From assembly GCA_902729415.1 (NCBI GenBank), contig CACVCF010000135.1:1-64000 (forward strand): 64,000 bases of DNA, given 5' to 3'. The DNA comes from Terasakiella magnetica (lineage in GTDB: Bacteria; Pseudomonadota; Alphaproteobacteria; Rhodospirillales; Magnetospirillaceae). This document shows positions 17,539 through 26,149 of the stretch, in pieces; positions within the stretch are counted from its first letter, which is position 1; the number at the start of each line of letters is the position of its first letter. The notes under the pieces are model-generated. The model was not told where the DNA came from. It saw nothing but the letters and a program-made list of their open reading frames with translations, and made no database searches. A program made the position numbers and the translations under genes.

Positions 17539-18660
17539 TCAGGCGGCATCAGCCGCCAGGACTGCGGCACGGCGGCGCAGCCTGGGGGGGTGGGCCAGCG
17601 CCCACAAGGACAGCGCGATGGGCAGCAGGGCGACGATATAGACGGCGGGCAGGAAGGCCAGGTTACCGGTGGCGAGGCTTGATGCTCCCAAGGCAGCCGC
17701 CTGGACCGCGATCATGGCGGTGACCGCACTGAGGACCGGCACCAGCTGACCGCGGCGGTCGAATCCGGCCAGCAGCAAGATGGTGGCCGACAGCAGCGGG
17801 AAGCCGAGGTTGTAGAGCGGCGATGTGAGACGGGAATGCAGTTCCACCTTGAAGCGGCGGTATTCGCTGGGGCCGACTTCGTCCGGGGCGGTAGCAGCCA
17901 GTTCGGTCAGGGCCCGTTCGCGGGCATCGCGGAAGCGGTCGGGCTTCTTGCCGGCGGCCGTGGCGAAATCGACGGTGTAGCTGTCGAAATTCAGCAAGGA
18001 CAGCTTGCCGGTACGGGGGGTCACTTCCTGGCGGTTGCCGTTGACCATCAGCACCCTTGGCCCGGTCTCGGTATGGACCAGCGCTCCGCGTTCGGCCATC
18101 AGGGTCACCGCCCGCTCGGGGTTGCGCTTGTCGTGGACCAGCAGGCCGAGAAGCTCACCATTGGGGCTGCGGGAGCGGACATAGATGGTCAGTCCTTCAC
18201 CGAACTTGTTGAACACACCTTCTTGCAGCAGCACGTTGGTGAGATCGTTGCGGATGGTCCACTGCATCTCGTGAAAACCGCGGACGGTCGATGGGATGAT
18301 CCAGCAGGTCAGCAGATATCCCACCACGGTGGTGATCAGGCCGAGAATGACAGCCGGACGCGCCAGGGCCATATGACTGAGACCCGCCGCGCGCAGAACG
18401 ATCAGTTCCCGGTCAGAAGTCAGCCTGTTGTAGGTGAAAAGTACTACGGCGAAAAGGGAAATCGGGATGATGACCACCAGGAAACCCGGCATCAGCAGCA
18501 AGGTCAGCTTGAGGAACGAGCCGATGCTGAGGCCCTTGTTGACGATCATCTCGACAAAGCGCAGCGACTGGGTCAGCCACAAGACGCAGGTCAACGCAAT
18601 GGAGACGAAAATCATCCCCACCGCCATCTGACGCAGTATGTATCGCGTTATCCCCGACAT
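17539..18660 (-). CDS. lptF: LPS export ABC transporter permease LptF
   Basis: A 373-residue YjgP/YjgQ-family inner-membrane protein. It has three N-terminal membrane helices (about 14-120), a periplasmic beta-jellyroll (about 135-265, LTIYVRSRSPNGELLGLLVHD) and three C-terminal helices (about 275-355). The wording LWLTQSLRFVEMIVNKGLS and RLTSDRELIVLRAAGLS is typical of alphaproteobacterial LptF, the subunit that with LptG and LptB drives LPS out of the inner membrane. The next gene is lptD with no room for lptG, which is usually adjacent, so LptG must be elsewhere. Confidence 0.92.
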   Translation of the reverse strand: MSGITRYILRQMAVGMIFVSIALTCVLWLTQSLRFVEMIVNKGLSIGSFLKLTLLLMPGFLVVIIPISLFAVVLFTYNRLTSDRELIVLRAAGLSHMALARPAVILGLITTVVGYLLTCWIIPSTVRGFHEMQWTIRNDLTNVLLQEGVFNKFGEGLTIYVRSRSPNGELLGLLVHDKRNPERAVTLMAERGALVHTETGPRVLMVNGNRQEVTPRTGKLSLLNFDSYTVDFATAAGKKPDRFRDARERALTELAATAPDEVGPSEYRRFKVELHSRLTSPLYNLGFPLLSATILLLAGFDRRGQLVPVLSAVTAMIAVQAAALGASSLATGNLAFLPAVYIVALLPIALSLWALAHPPRLRRRAAVLAADAA

Positions 18661-18787
18661 TGCCGGGGGAGTATAGACACGGCCCGCGCGGGCGAACAGC
18701 GAAACTCGACTCGGATCGGGACGAACCCGTCAACTTGTTGCGGGGCGGCGCGTCTCAAGGCTGTTCCCCTATCTGGGTTGCCGGGCC

Positions 18788-19414
18788 TTACGGCAGCTTC
18801 GGGCAGGGGTGGCGGGCGGTATCGACGGTGTCGCACAGCGAGACGTTGCGCGAGAAATTGGCCCATTCCTGAAGCATCTCGCGCGGGGCCGGGGCGGTCT
18901 CTTCGCGTCCGAACGGCTGGCCGCGCCAGATGCGCTGGATGACATAAAGGGACTCGCGGCCCCGGATGGCGATCACCATCACCAGCCCACCCAGGCCGGT
19001 CTGACGCCCCTTGGTGCAGCTGACGGTAAAGGCGGCGGCGGGATAGCCGTTCAATTGCTTCTCGGTCACCGGGCTGGGGCCGGTGGCTTCGCAATTGTCG
19101 CGGCTGGCCTCGATGATCTGCTGCACATAGTCGCGCGACGAGGCCCGGCTGTCGGCCACCACCTGCACCGCCAGCATCTCGGTCCAGTTCTCGGGCGTCT
19201 GTCCCGGCGGCAGCAATTGGGTGGTCAGGGCGTTCTGGCGGCTGGAATTGCCCGCCGCCTGCCATCCCGCAGGCGGTGTCATCACCAGCCGTTCGGTATG
19301 TTCGGCCCGGGGCTGGACCGCCTGGCGGGGCTGGGGCTGCGGGCGCATTTGCGCCTCGGCGGGGGGCGTGGCGGCCAGCAGCGACAAAACCGAGGCAAGG
19401 GCGAGGAGGCGCAT
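18788..19414 (-). CDS. Exported hypothetical protein
   Basis: A 208-residue protein with a signal peptide (MRLLALASVLSLLAATPPAEA). The mature part is a single domain with TERLVMTPPAGWQAAGNS, LPPGQTPENWTEMLAVQV and SRDYVQQIIEASRDNCEATG, followed by strands IAIRGRESLYVIQRIWRG. It has three cysteines that could pair. The pattern (GW...W.E.L..Q......) resembles small periplasmic proteins of unknown function found widely in alphaproteobacteria. GGAG lies 5 bases before the ATG at 19414, which decides the start. It follows mutY on the same strand, 25 bp after its stop. Confidence 0.75.
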   Translation of the reverse strand: MRLLALASVLSLLAATPPAEAQMRPQPQPRQAVQPRAEHTERLVMTPPAGWQAAGNSSRQNALTTQLLPPGQTPENWTEMLAVQVVADSRASSRDYVQQIIEASRDNCEATGPSPVTEKQLNGYPAAAFTVSCTKGRQTGLGGLVMVIAIRGRESLYVIQRIWRGQPFGREETAPAPREMLQEWANFSRNVSLCDTVDTARHPCPKLP

Positions 19415-19425
19415 GATCACTCCAT

Positions 19426-19453
19426 TCAATAGGCCTTGGTCAATAGGCCTTGG
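19426..19453. repeat. Perfect 14-bp tandem duplication at the 3' end of mutY
   Basis: The 14-base unit TCAATAGGCCTTGG occurs twice head to tail and spans the mutY stop codon. The duplication does not change the encoded C-terminus, since the first stop is retained. Confidence 0.9.
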
Positions 19454-20516
19454 CCAAAGCGTGGCTGACCACTTTGCGCATGATGGTCGGCAACGCCTGT
19501 TCCCGCAAGCTGTCCAATGGGCACCAGTGGCCGCGCACCGCCGGATTACCCTGGGTCCGGCCGCAGGCTACCACTAATTCCAGATGGAAATGAGTAAAGG
19601 TGTGGCGGACCAGTCCGGGCAGCACCCGCCAGCCCTCGGCCAGGGCTTTGGGCGGCAGTGGCGCCGTGGTGGCGGCTTCGTCCATATCCCAGGGGTCTGG
19701 GCGCCAGGGGGTGGACGGCACTTCCATCATGCCGCCCAGCAACCCTTCCGGCGGGCGGCGGCGCAGCAGGACCGAGTCATCTTTGGCCATGATCCAAAAG
19801 GCGATGCCACGGCGGGTGGGGCGCTCGGCCTTCTCCACCTTGGCGGGGAGCTGGGCGGCGATGCCCTGGGCACGGCCTTGGCAGGCGTTCATCCACGGAC
19901 AGATGCCGCAGGCCGGGCTTTTGGGGCTGCACAGGGTCGCCCCCAGATCCATCAGGGCCTGGGCGTAATCGCCGCATCGCTCGGTCGGCGTCAGGCTGTC
20001 GGCCAATTGCTTCAACTGGGGTTTGGCCTTGGGCAGGGGCTCAGTCACTGCGAACAGCCGCGCCATCACCCGCTCGACATTGCCGTCGACCACGACGGCG
20101 CGGTGGCCGAAAGCGATGGCGGCGATGGCGGCGGCGGTGTAGTCGCCGATGCCGGGAAGACCACGCAAAGCCTTTTCCTCATCGGGGAAATGGCCGTGAC
20201 GCCATTCGCTCACCGTCTTGGCACAGGCATGCAGATTGCGGGCGCGGGCGTAATAGCCAAGACCGGCCCAGGCCGCCGTCACCTCGTCCACCGGGGCGGC
20301 GGCCAGGGCGTCCACATCGGGCCAGCGCCGCATGAAAGCCTCGAAATAGGGAATGACCGCCGCCACCGTGGTTTGTTGCAGCATGACCTCGGACAGCCAC
20401 ACCCGGTAGGGATCGGCAGTCTCGCCCGGTTCGGCCCGCCACGGTAGATGGCGGTGATCACGGTCGTACCAGACCAGCAGGAGATCGGCGAGCGAGGGCA
20501 AGGGAGCATCGGACAT
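19440..20516 (-). CDS. mutY: Adenine DNA glycosylase MutY
   Basis: A 358-residue base-excision repair enzyme that removes adenine mispaired with 8-oxoguanine. Seen: the N-terminal helical domain with VMLQQTTVAAVIPYF, the helix-hairpin-helix GLPGIGDYTAAAIAAIAFGH followed by the catalytic aspartate region VVDGNVERV, and the [4Fe-4S] cluster pattern C-x6-C-x2-C-x5-C (CSPKSPACGICPWMNAC). The C-terminal MutT-like domain for 8-oxoG recognition includes LLRRRPPEGLLGGMMEVP and VRHTFTHFHLEL. The start MSDAPLP at 20516 was chosen because the longer frame has no support. Divergent from dciA. Confidence 0.97.
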   Translation of the reverse strand: MSDAPLPSLADLLLVWYDRDHRHLPWRAEPGETADPYRVWLSEVMLQQTTVAAVIPYFEAFMRRWPDVDALAAAPVDEVTAAWAGLGYYARARNLHACAKTVSEWRHGHFPDEEKALRGLPGIGDYTAAAIAAIAFGHRAVVVDGNVERVMARLFAVTEPLPKAKPQLKQLADSLTPTERCGDYAQALMDLGATLCSPKSPACGICPWMNACQGRAQGIAAQLPAKVEKAERPTRRGIAFWIMAKDDSVLLRRRPPEGLLGGMMEVPSTPWRPDPWDMDEAATTAPLPPKALAEGWRVLPGLVRHTFTHFHLELVVACGRTQGNPAVRGHWCPLDSLREQALPTIMRKVVSHALAKAY

Positions 20517-20550
20517 GGGGGGAGGATAGTGGATTTCGGCGCGCTGGGGT

Positions 20551-21066
20551 ATGATGGCGCGCATGGCCGCCGAGAAAACCCCGCCCAAAAAGCTAGAAGA
20601 ACGCCGCACCAATGGCCTCATCGCCGTCGCTGTCCTCAGTGACCGGGTGACGCGGCCGGTGTTTGGCAAGAAAGGCTTCGCGGGCGGTGCCCTGGTGGTG
20701 GATTGGCCGGTCATCGTCGGCTCGCTGGTGGCCAGCCACACCTTGCCGGTCCGTATTCGTTTCCGGCCCAATGAACGGACCGACGGCACGTTGGTGGTAA
20801 AGGTGGATTCAGGCAGCTATGCCCTGGAGGTCCAGCACCTGGAGCCGTTGATTTTGGAGAAGATCAACGGCTATTTCGGCTGGAAGGCGGTGGCGCGGCT
20901 GAAGCTGATGCAAGGCCCGCTGCCGGAGGCGCCGCGGAAAAAGGCCGTCTCCGCCGCTCCCGCCCTGACCACGCCCGCGCGCCTGGCCCGCCTCGATCAG
21001 GTGGATGATCCCGATCTCAGGGCGGTGCTGGAGCGGTTGAGCCGTTACATCGCCCCAAAGGCGTGA
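20551..21066 (+). CDS. dciA: DciA-like protein (DUF721), putative replicative helicase loader
   Basis: A 171-residue protein with the DUF721 core (about 30-120: VTRPVFGKKGFAGGALVVDWPVIVGSLVASHTLPVRI ... LVVKVDSGSYALEVQHLEPLILEKINGYFG). DciA proteins interact with DnaB and are the ancestral helicase operators in bacteria without DnaC/DnaI. The role here follows from that family. Possible starts are ATG at 20551, 20554 or 20563; none has a clear ribosome site. It is divergent from mutY with only about 34 bp between starts, so promoters overlap. Confidence 0.85.
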   Translation: MMARMAAEKTPPKKLEERRTNGLIAVAVLSDRVTRPVFGKKGFAGGALVVDWPVIVGSLVASHTLPVRIRFRPNERTDGTLVVKVDSGSYALEVQHLEPLILEKINGYFGWKAVARLKLMQGPLPEAPRKKAVSAAPALTTPARLARLDQVDDPDLRAVLERLSRYIAPKA

Positions 21067-21153
21067 GCATCCCGCCTTAAGCGATTGAGGGCCAGCTCTT
21101 ATATAATTTATGCTACCTTGATCTTCGCGGCCTTTCGGCTGCGGAGGGCTGCC

Positions 21154-21357
21154 ATGAACGCGTTCGCAGATCTGTCCAGGATGGCCCGGGAATACGGTCT
21201 GGGACGCCGCTATTTCGGCGGCATGGCGCTGCTGCTGGCGATCTTGCTGGCGGTGCTGTTCGCCTGGGGGCATGAGGATGGCGAATCGTCATCTGCCGTG
21301 CCGATAGCCACGCCGTTGATTGCGCCATCGCCGTCTTCGCCCCCTCTCTCTTACTGA
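21154..21357 (+). CDS. Small single-pass membrane protein
   Basis: A 67-residue product. An N-terminal polar segment (MNAFADLSRMAREYGLGRRYF) is followed by one hydrophobic helix (about 23-40, GGMALLLAILLAVLFAWG), then an acidic and Pro/Ser-rich tail. A GGAGG site six bases before the ATG at 21154 supports this start over the longer frame from 21085. It sits between dciA and the dsbA-like gene on the same strand. Family not recognised; N-in topology is expected from the arginines before the helix. Confidence 0.55.
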   Translation: MNAFADLSRMAREYGLGRRYFGGMALLLAILLAVLFAWGHEDGESSSAVPIATPLIAPSPSSPPLSY

Positions 21358-21430
21358 ACTCGTGCGGGCAATCTTTGACTCCTGGAGTGCAGGGGCTAAT
21401 ATCCGCCCCTGATTTCCATCCCAGGAGGAT

Positions 21431-22036
21431 ATGGTGACGCCGCTCATCCGTCTGTTCGCGCTGGTCTTTGCCCTGGCCTTCGCCGGGGCCGCCCAGGCCG
21501 CCACTCCCGAATCCTACAAGATCGATCAGGTGCTGGGGCGTGCCGACGCGCCGCTGACCATCATTGAATATGCGTCCACCACCTGCCCGCATTGTGCCAA
21601 TTTCCACAAGACCACCCTGCCCAAGCTGAAGGCTGAGTGGATCGATACCGGCCGGGCCAAGCTGATCTACCGCGACTTCCCCACCGGCCCCAAGGCTCTG
21701 TCCATGGGCGCGTCCATGATCGCCCATTGCGCCGGTCCCGACCGCTATTTCGGCCTGCTGGGCTTCATCATGGAGCAGCAGGATAAGTGGATGAGCGCCC
21801 AGAACCCGCTGGCCGAGCTGAAGAAGCTGGCCAAGCTGGCCGGAATGGGTGAGGACAAGGTCGATGCCTGCCTGAAGCGGCAGGATCTGGCCGATGATAT
21901 CGACGCCCGTGCCCGTGAAGCCTATGAAAAGCTTGGCATCGATGGGACGCCCGCCTTCATCGTCGATGGCAAGGTGCTGCCCGGCGCCCAGTCCTTCGAG
22001 GCCCTGGACAAGGCCCTGAAGGACATCAAGAAGTAA
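21431..22036 (+). CDS. DsbA-family thiol:disulfide oxidoreductase
   Basis: A 201-residue periplasmic thioredoxin-fold protein. It has a signal peptide (ends GAAQA), the active site C52-P-H-C55 in YASTTCPHCANFH, a helical insertion (about 90-150) and the cis-proline motif GTPAFIV (about 173-179). The CPHC dipeptide is that of DsbA-type oxidants, and the sequence is closest in style to the alphaproteobacterial DsbA-like proteins often found next to smc. It probably forms disulfides in exported proteins. It starts 74 bp after the small membrane protein and smc follows 8 bp later. Confidence 0.9.
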   Translation: MVTPLIRLFALVFALAFAGAAQAATPESYKIDQVLGRADAPLTIIEYASTTCPHCANFHKTTLPKLKAEWIDTGRAKLIYRDFPTGPKALSMGASMIAHCAGPDRYFGLLGFIMEQQDKWMSAQNPLAELKKLAKLAGMGEDKVDACLKRQDLADDIDARAREAYEKLGIDGTPAFIVDGKVLPGAQSFEALDKALKDIKK

Positions 22037-22043
22037 TCTTCTC

Positions 22044-25000
22044 TTGATCCAGTTCGCCAGACTCCGTCTTTCCGGCTTCAAATCCTTCGTCGATCATGCC
22101 GAGCTCCTGGTGGAGCCCGGCATGACCGGTGTGGTGGGGCCGAACGGCTGCGGCAAGTCCAACCTGATCGAGGCCCTGCGCTGGGTGATGGGCGAGACCT
22201 CGGCCCGTCAGATGCGCGGCGGCGAAATGGACGACGTTATTTTCGGCGGCACCTCGTCGCGCCCGGCGCGCAACGTGGCGGAAGTGACTCTGGTGCTGGA
22301 CAATGCCGACCGCACCGCGCCGCCCCAGTTCGATCAGGCCGAGATCGAGGTGACGCGCCGGATTGAGCGCGGCAACGGCTCGGCCTACCGCATCAACGGC
22401 CAGGACGTGCGGGCGCGCGACGTCCATCTGTTGTTCGCTGATGCCGCCACCGGCGCCCGCTCGTCGGGACTGGTCAGCCAGGGGCGGGTGGGGGCGCTGA
22501 TCAATGCCAAGCCCTCCGACCGCCGCTCGTTGCTGGAAGAAGCCGCCGGAATTTCCGGCCTTTATTCCCGCCGCCACGAGGCCGAGCTGCGGCTGAAGAA
22601 TGCCGAGACCAATCTGGGCCGCCTCGACGACGTGCTCGCCACCTTGGACGAGCAGTTGAAGTCGCTGCAAAAACAGGCGCGTCAGGCCAACCGCTACCGG
22701 ACCTTGTCCGAGCAGATCCGCCGGGTCGAGGCCCAGGTGCTTTATCTCGGCTGGCTGGAAGCGCTGGTGGTGGTCGATAACGCCCGCGCCGCCTTCCGCG
22801 AGGCCGACATGCGGGTGGAGGAGGCCACCGAGCAGGCGGCCCACGCCGCCACCCTCCAGGCCGAGACCGCCGCCCTATTGCCCACTCTGCGCAAGAACGA
22901 CGCCGATGCGGCGGTGGCGCTGCAAAAATTCATGGCCGAGCGCGAGCAGTTAGAAGCCGAGGAAGGCCGTCTGGCCGAGACCCGGCGCGATCTGGAACAG
23001 CGCCTTGCCCAGGCGGGAACCGACCTTCAGCGCGAGCATGCCCGTGCCGCCGACGCGGTTCAGGCGGTGGCACGGCTGGAGGATGAGCGCACGGCGCTGC
23101 TGGAAGCGGCGGAAGGTGAGGCCGAAGCCCGGTTGGAGGCTGATGCGGTGGTCGATCTGGCCGCCGGAGCGGTGGTCGAGGTCGAACACGAGCTGTCGGC
23201 CTTGATGGAGGAAGTGGCCGCCGCCGATGCCGAGCGCGCCGCCGCCCTGCGCCGCCTGCAGGAGACCGAGACCCGCCGCGAACGCCTGAAGGAGCGGCTG
23301 GAGCAGGTCGAGCGCCAGCGCGCCGGGCTGGAAACCGAATCCATCGACCGTTCCGACCTCACCGCTCTGGAAATGGAGATGGAAGAGGCGCTGGAATACC
23401 TTGACGAAAGCCGCGACGCCGCCGAGACCGCCGACAAGGCCCGCATCCAGGCCATGGCGGCGCGCGAAACTGCCCGCGACGCCTTCCAGGCCGCCAGTAC
23501 CGCCCGTTCGCGCCTTCAGGCCGAGGCCGACGCCCTGCGCCAGGTTCTGGCCCAAGGCAAGGTCGGGGATCATCGTCCGGTGCTGGAGGATACCTCCGCC
23601 GCCACCGGGTTTGAACCAGCCTTGGCTGCTGCCCTGGGTGACGACCTCACCGCGCCGGTGGATCAGGCCGCGCCGCTGCACTGGCATGATCTCGGAGCGC
23701 TGGATCATCCCCCCGCTTTACCCGAGGGTGCCGAGGTTCTGTCGCGCTTCGTCACCGCGCCTCAGCCTTTGGCCCGCCGTTTGTCCCAGGTCGGCGTGGT
23801 GGCCGACGCCGATGCCGGTGAACGCCTGCGCGGGCGGCTGGCGGTGGGCCAGCGTCTGGTCAGCCGCGAGGGCGATCTGTGGCGTTGGGACGGTTATACC
23901 GCGCGGGCGGGGGCTCCCAGCCCCATGGCGCTGCGGCTGGCCCAGCGCAACCGCTTGCGTGAACTGGACATGCGGCTGGAAGACGCCGCCTTGGGCGCGG
24001 AAGAGGCGGAAGAGGCGGTGTTGGCCGCCACCCTGGCGGTGGAAACCGCCACCGAAGCCGAGCGCCGCGCCAAGGAGGCGGTGCGCCAAGCTGAATCCGA
24101 GACCGCCAAGGCCCGCGATTCGCTTGCCAAGCTGTCGCAGCGTTTTACCGCCTATGAAAGCCGGGTGGCCGCCATCACCCAGCAATTGGAGGCGGCGGGG
24201 GCCGACCTTGCCCAGGCTGAGGCCGATCTGGCCCAGGCGCGAGTGGATGTGGCGGCCTTTCCCGAATCCTCCGATGGGCGTGACCGGGTCAACGGTCTGC
24301 GGGCCGCCCTGGCGGAAAAGCGCTCCGCCTTGGTCGAGGCCCGCTCGACCCTCGACCGTCTGACCCGCGAAGCTGCCGAGCGCCGCCGCCGCCTCGACGC
24401 CCTTGATGCCGATATGCGCTCGTGGCGCTCGCGCGTTGAAGGCGCACGCAGCCATATGGAGGAGTTGGAGGAGCGGCGCGAAGCAGTGATGGCCGAGATC
24501 GAGCGTCTCTCCAACCTGCCTGATACCATTGCCCGGCGCCGCGCCGATCTGTTCGAACGCATGGAGGCCGCCGAAGAGGCCCGCAAGCTCACCGCCGACG
24601 CCCTGGCGGCGGGTGAGGCCAAGATGGCCGAGGCCGACCGGCTGGTCCGCGCCGCCGAGGGTATCCTGGCCGCCGCCCGCGAGGACCGCATCCGCCGCGA
24701 GGCTGCTGTATCGGCAGCCGATCAGGCCTGCCGTGCCGTGGCGGTCCGCATCGCCGAGCGTCTCGACATGACGCCCGAGCAATTGCGCGAAGTCGCCGGT
24801 CTGGTGGAGGAAGAGCGCCCCGACCCGGAGGACCAGCAAAAGAAACTCGACCGCCTGATGCGCGAGCGCGACAACATGGGGCCGGTCAATCTCAGGGCCG
24901 AGCAGGAGGTGGAAGAGCTGGAGGCCCGTCTCGCCGCCATGCGGGGGGAAAAGGACGATCTGGTCGCCGCCATCGCCAAGCTGCGCCACGGCATCGCCGA

Positions 25001-25505
25001 GTTGAACCGCGAAGGCCGCGAACGTCTGCTGGCCTCGTTCCAGGCGGTAGACCAGCATTTCCGCGATCTGTTCGTGCGTCTGTTCGGCGGTGGCCGCGCC
25101 CATCTGGCGCTGACCGAATCCGCCGATCCGCTGGAGGCCGGGCTGGAGATCATGGCCAGCCCGCCGGGCAAGCGGTTGCAGCAATTGTCGCTGCTGTCGG
25201 GCGGCGAGCAGGCGCTGACCGCCTTGGCGCTGCTGTTCGCGGTGTTCATGACCAATCCGGCGCCCATCTGCGTGCTGGACGAAGTGGACGCGCCCTTGGA
25301 CGATGCCAATGTCGACCGTTTTTGTACCCTGGTGGAGGGGATTGCGCGGACGACCCGCACCCGCTTTCTCATTGTCACCCATCACCGCATGTCCATGGCC
25401 CGCATGGACCGTCTCTATGGCGTGACCATGGCCGAGCGCGGCGTGTCGCAACTGGTTTCGGTCGATCTCGCCCAGGCCGAGGCGCTGCGGGACAAGGTGG
25501 TATAG
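22044..25505 (+). CDS. smc: Chromosome segregation protein SMC
   Basis: A 1153-residue ATPase that compacts and segregates the chromosome. It has an N-terminal ATPase half with Walker A GPNGCGKSN (about 32-40), long coiled coils (about 165-490 and 665-1000) and a central hinge (about 510-640, GFEPALAAALGDDL...). The C-terminal half has the ABC signature LSGGEQALTALALLF and Walker B ICVLDEVDAPLDD. The product is full length for the family. The conserved N-terminus (FARLRLSGFKSFVD) requires the TTG at 22044; no ATG or GTG fits. It lies 8 bp after the dsbA-like gene. Confidence 0.97.
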   Translation: MIQFARLRLSGFKSFVDHAELLVEPGMTGVVGPNGCGKSNLIEALRWVMGETSARQMRGGEMDDVIFGGTSSRPARNVAEVTLVLDNADRTAPPQFDQAEIEVTRRIERGNGSAYRINGQDVRARDVHLLFADAATGARSSGLVSQGRVGALINAKPSDRRSLLEEAAGISGLYSRRHEAELRLKNAETNLGRLDDVLATLDEQLKSLQKQARQANRYRTLSEQIRRVEAQVLYLGWLEALVVVDNARAAFREADMRVEEATEQAAHAATLQAETAALLPTLRKNDADAAVALQKFMAEREQLEAEEGRLAETRRDLEQRLAQAGTDLQREHARAADAVQAVARLEDERTALLEAAEGEAEARLEADAVVDLAAGAVVEVEHELSALMEEVAAADAERAAALRRLQETETRRERLKERLEQVERQRAGLETESIDRSDLTALEMEMEEALEYLDESRDAAETADKARIQAMAARETARDAFQAASTARSRLQAEADALRQVLAQGKVGDHRPVLEDTSAATGFEPALAAALGDDLTAPVDQAAPLHWHDLGALDHPPALPEGAEVLSRFVTAPQPLARRLSQVGVVADADAGERLRGRLAVGQRLVSREGDLWRWDGYTARAGAPSPMALRLAQRNRLRELDMRLEDAALGAEEAEEAVLAATLAVETATEAERRAKEAVRQAESETAKARDSLAKLSQRFTAYESRVAAITQQLEAAGADLAQAEADLAQARVDVAAFPESSDGRDRVNGLRAALAEKRSALVEARSTLDRLTREAAERRRRLDALDADMRSWRSRVEGARSHMEELEERREAVMAEIERLSNLPDTIARRRADLFERMEAAEEARKLTADALAAGEAKMAEADRLVRAAEGILAAAREDRIRREAAVSAADQACRAVAVRIAERLDMTPEQLREVAGLVEEERPDPEDQQKKLDRLMRERDNMGPVNLRAEQEVEELEARLAAMRGEKDDLVAAIAKLRHGIAELNREGRERLLASFQAVDQHFRDLFVRLFGGGRAHLALTESADPLEAGLEIMASPPGKRLQQLSLLSGGEQALTALALLFAVFMTNPAPICVLDEVDAPLDDANVDRFCTLVEGIARTTRTRFLIVTHHRMSMARMDRLYGVTMAERGVSQLVSVDLAQAEALRDKVV

Positions 25506-25700
25506 GGGAGGGTGGGTTGTCTCCTTGCCGTGCGCAACGCACTGTGACTTAATCCCCCCTCGGCCCCGCCTCCCGGAGCGGTGCCACCCCTTCGGGGAGG
25601 AAGAATCTTTCCGCGCCGCAGCATGAGACCGGGGCGGAGCCTCGCTAAGGCGTTGAATTTCTCATGCAAAACAGGCTCTTAGCCGGTCAGGTTTCCGGCC

Positions 25701-25729
25701 TTGACACGGGTGGGCCTACCCCTTATGGT
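25701..25729 (+). promoter_or_regulatory. Sigma70-type promoter of the atp (Fo) operon
   Basis: A consensus -35 TTGACA (25701-25706) is followed after 17 bases by TATGGT (25724-25729). It lies about 45 bp before the atpI start. It is the only good promoter match in the 270-bp gap after smc, which otherwise holds GC-rich inverted repeats near 25570-25600. Confidence 0.6.
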
Positions 25730-25774
25730 GCCCGCGCTTTTGGCACCAAAGGGCCAGAAGGGGGAATATCGAGG

Positions 25775-26137
25775 ATGAGCACTATGGCCGACCCCGAGAC
25801 ACCCCCGTCGTTTGAAGACCTCGATGCCCGTTTGCGCGTTGCCCGCGCTCGGGAAGAGGAAGATTCGGGACGCGGACCGGAACGGCGAGGGCGCCCGACC
25901 GGAATGGGTCTGGGCATGCGCATCGGCGTCGAGCTGGTGACTGCCGTACTGGTGGGCGCGGGGATCGGTTGGGCGCTTGACGCTTGGCTGCGGACCGCCC
26001 CCTGGTTGATGGTGCTGTTTCTGCTTCTGGGCGGGGCAGCCGGTGTTATGAATGTCCACCGCGTCATGCGGGGGATGGATGAAACGGTTGGTCTGGGACA
26101 GGCGCAACGACGGGCTGATAAGGCTCGGGACCAGTGA
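25775..26137 (+). CDS. atpI: ATP synthase protein I
   Basis: A 120-residue small membrane protein encoded at the head of Fo operons; in other bacteria it assists c-ring assembly. The N-terminal half is polar and charged (FEDLDARLRVARAREEEDSGRG). Two membrane helices follow (about 52-72, MRIGVELVTAVLVGAGIGWAL, and 80-98, WLMVLFLLLGGAAGVMNV), with the typical alphaproteobacterial RRADKARD tail. The start is either ATG 25775 (MSTMADPE) or 25784 (MADPE); a GGGGGA stretch lies 8 bases upstream of the first. atpB starts 12 bp downstream. Confidence 0.88.
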   Translation: MSTMADPETPPSFEDLDARLRVARAREEEDSGRGPERRGRPTGMGLGMRIGVELVTAVLVGAGIGWALDAWLRTAPWLMVLFLLLGGAAGVMNVHRVMRGMDETVGLGQAQRRADKARDQ

Positions 26138-26149
26138 AAGAGGCGTACA

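Noticed and set aside
23718..25451. A 577-codon open frame on the minus strand opposite smc
   Set aside because: Antisense shadow of a GC-rich coiled-coil gene; composition (His, Gln, Gly-rich) is typical of shadow frames, and smc is certain.
25505..25664. GC-rich inverted repeats after smc considered as a terminator
   Set aside because: Stems are imperfect and there is no U-tract, so I do not list them as a terminator.
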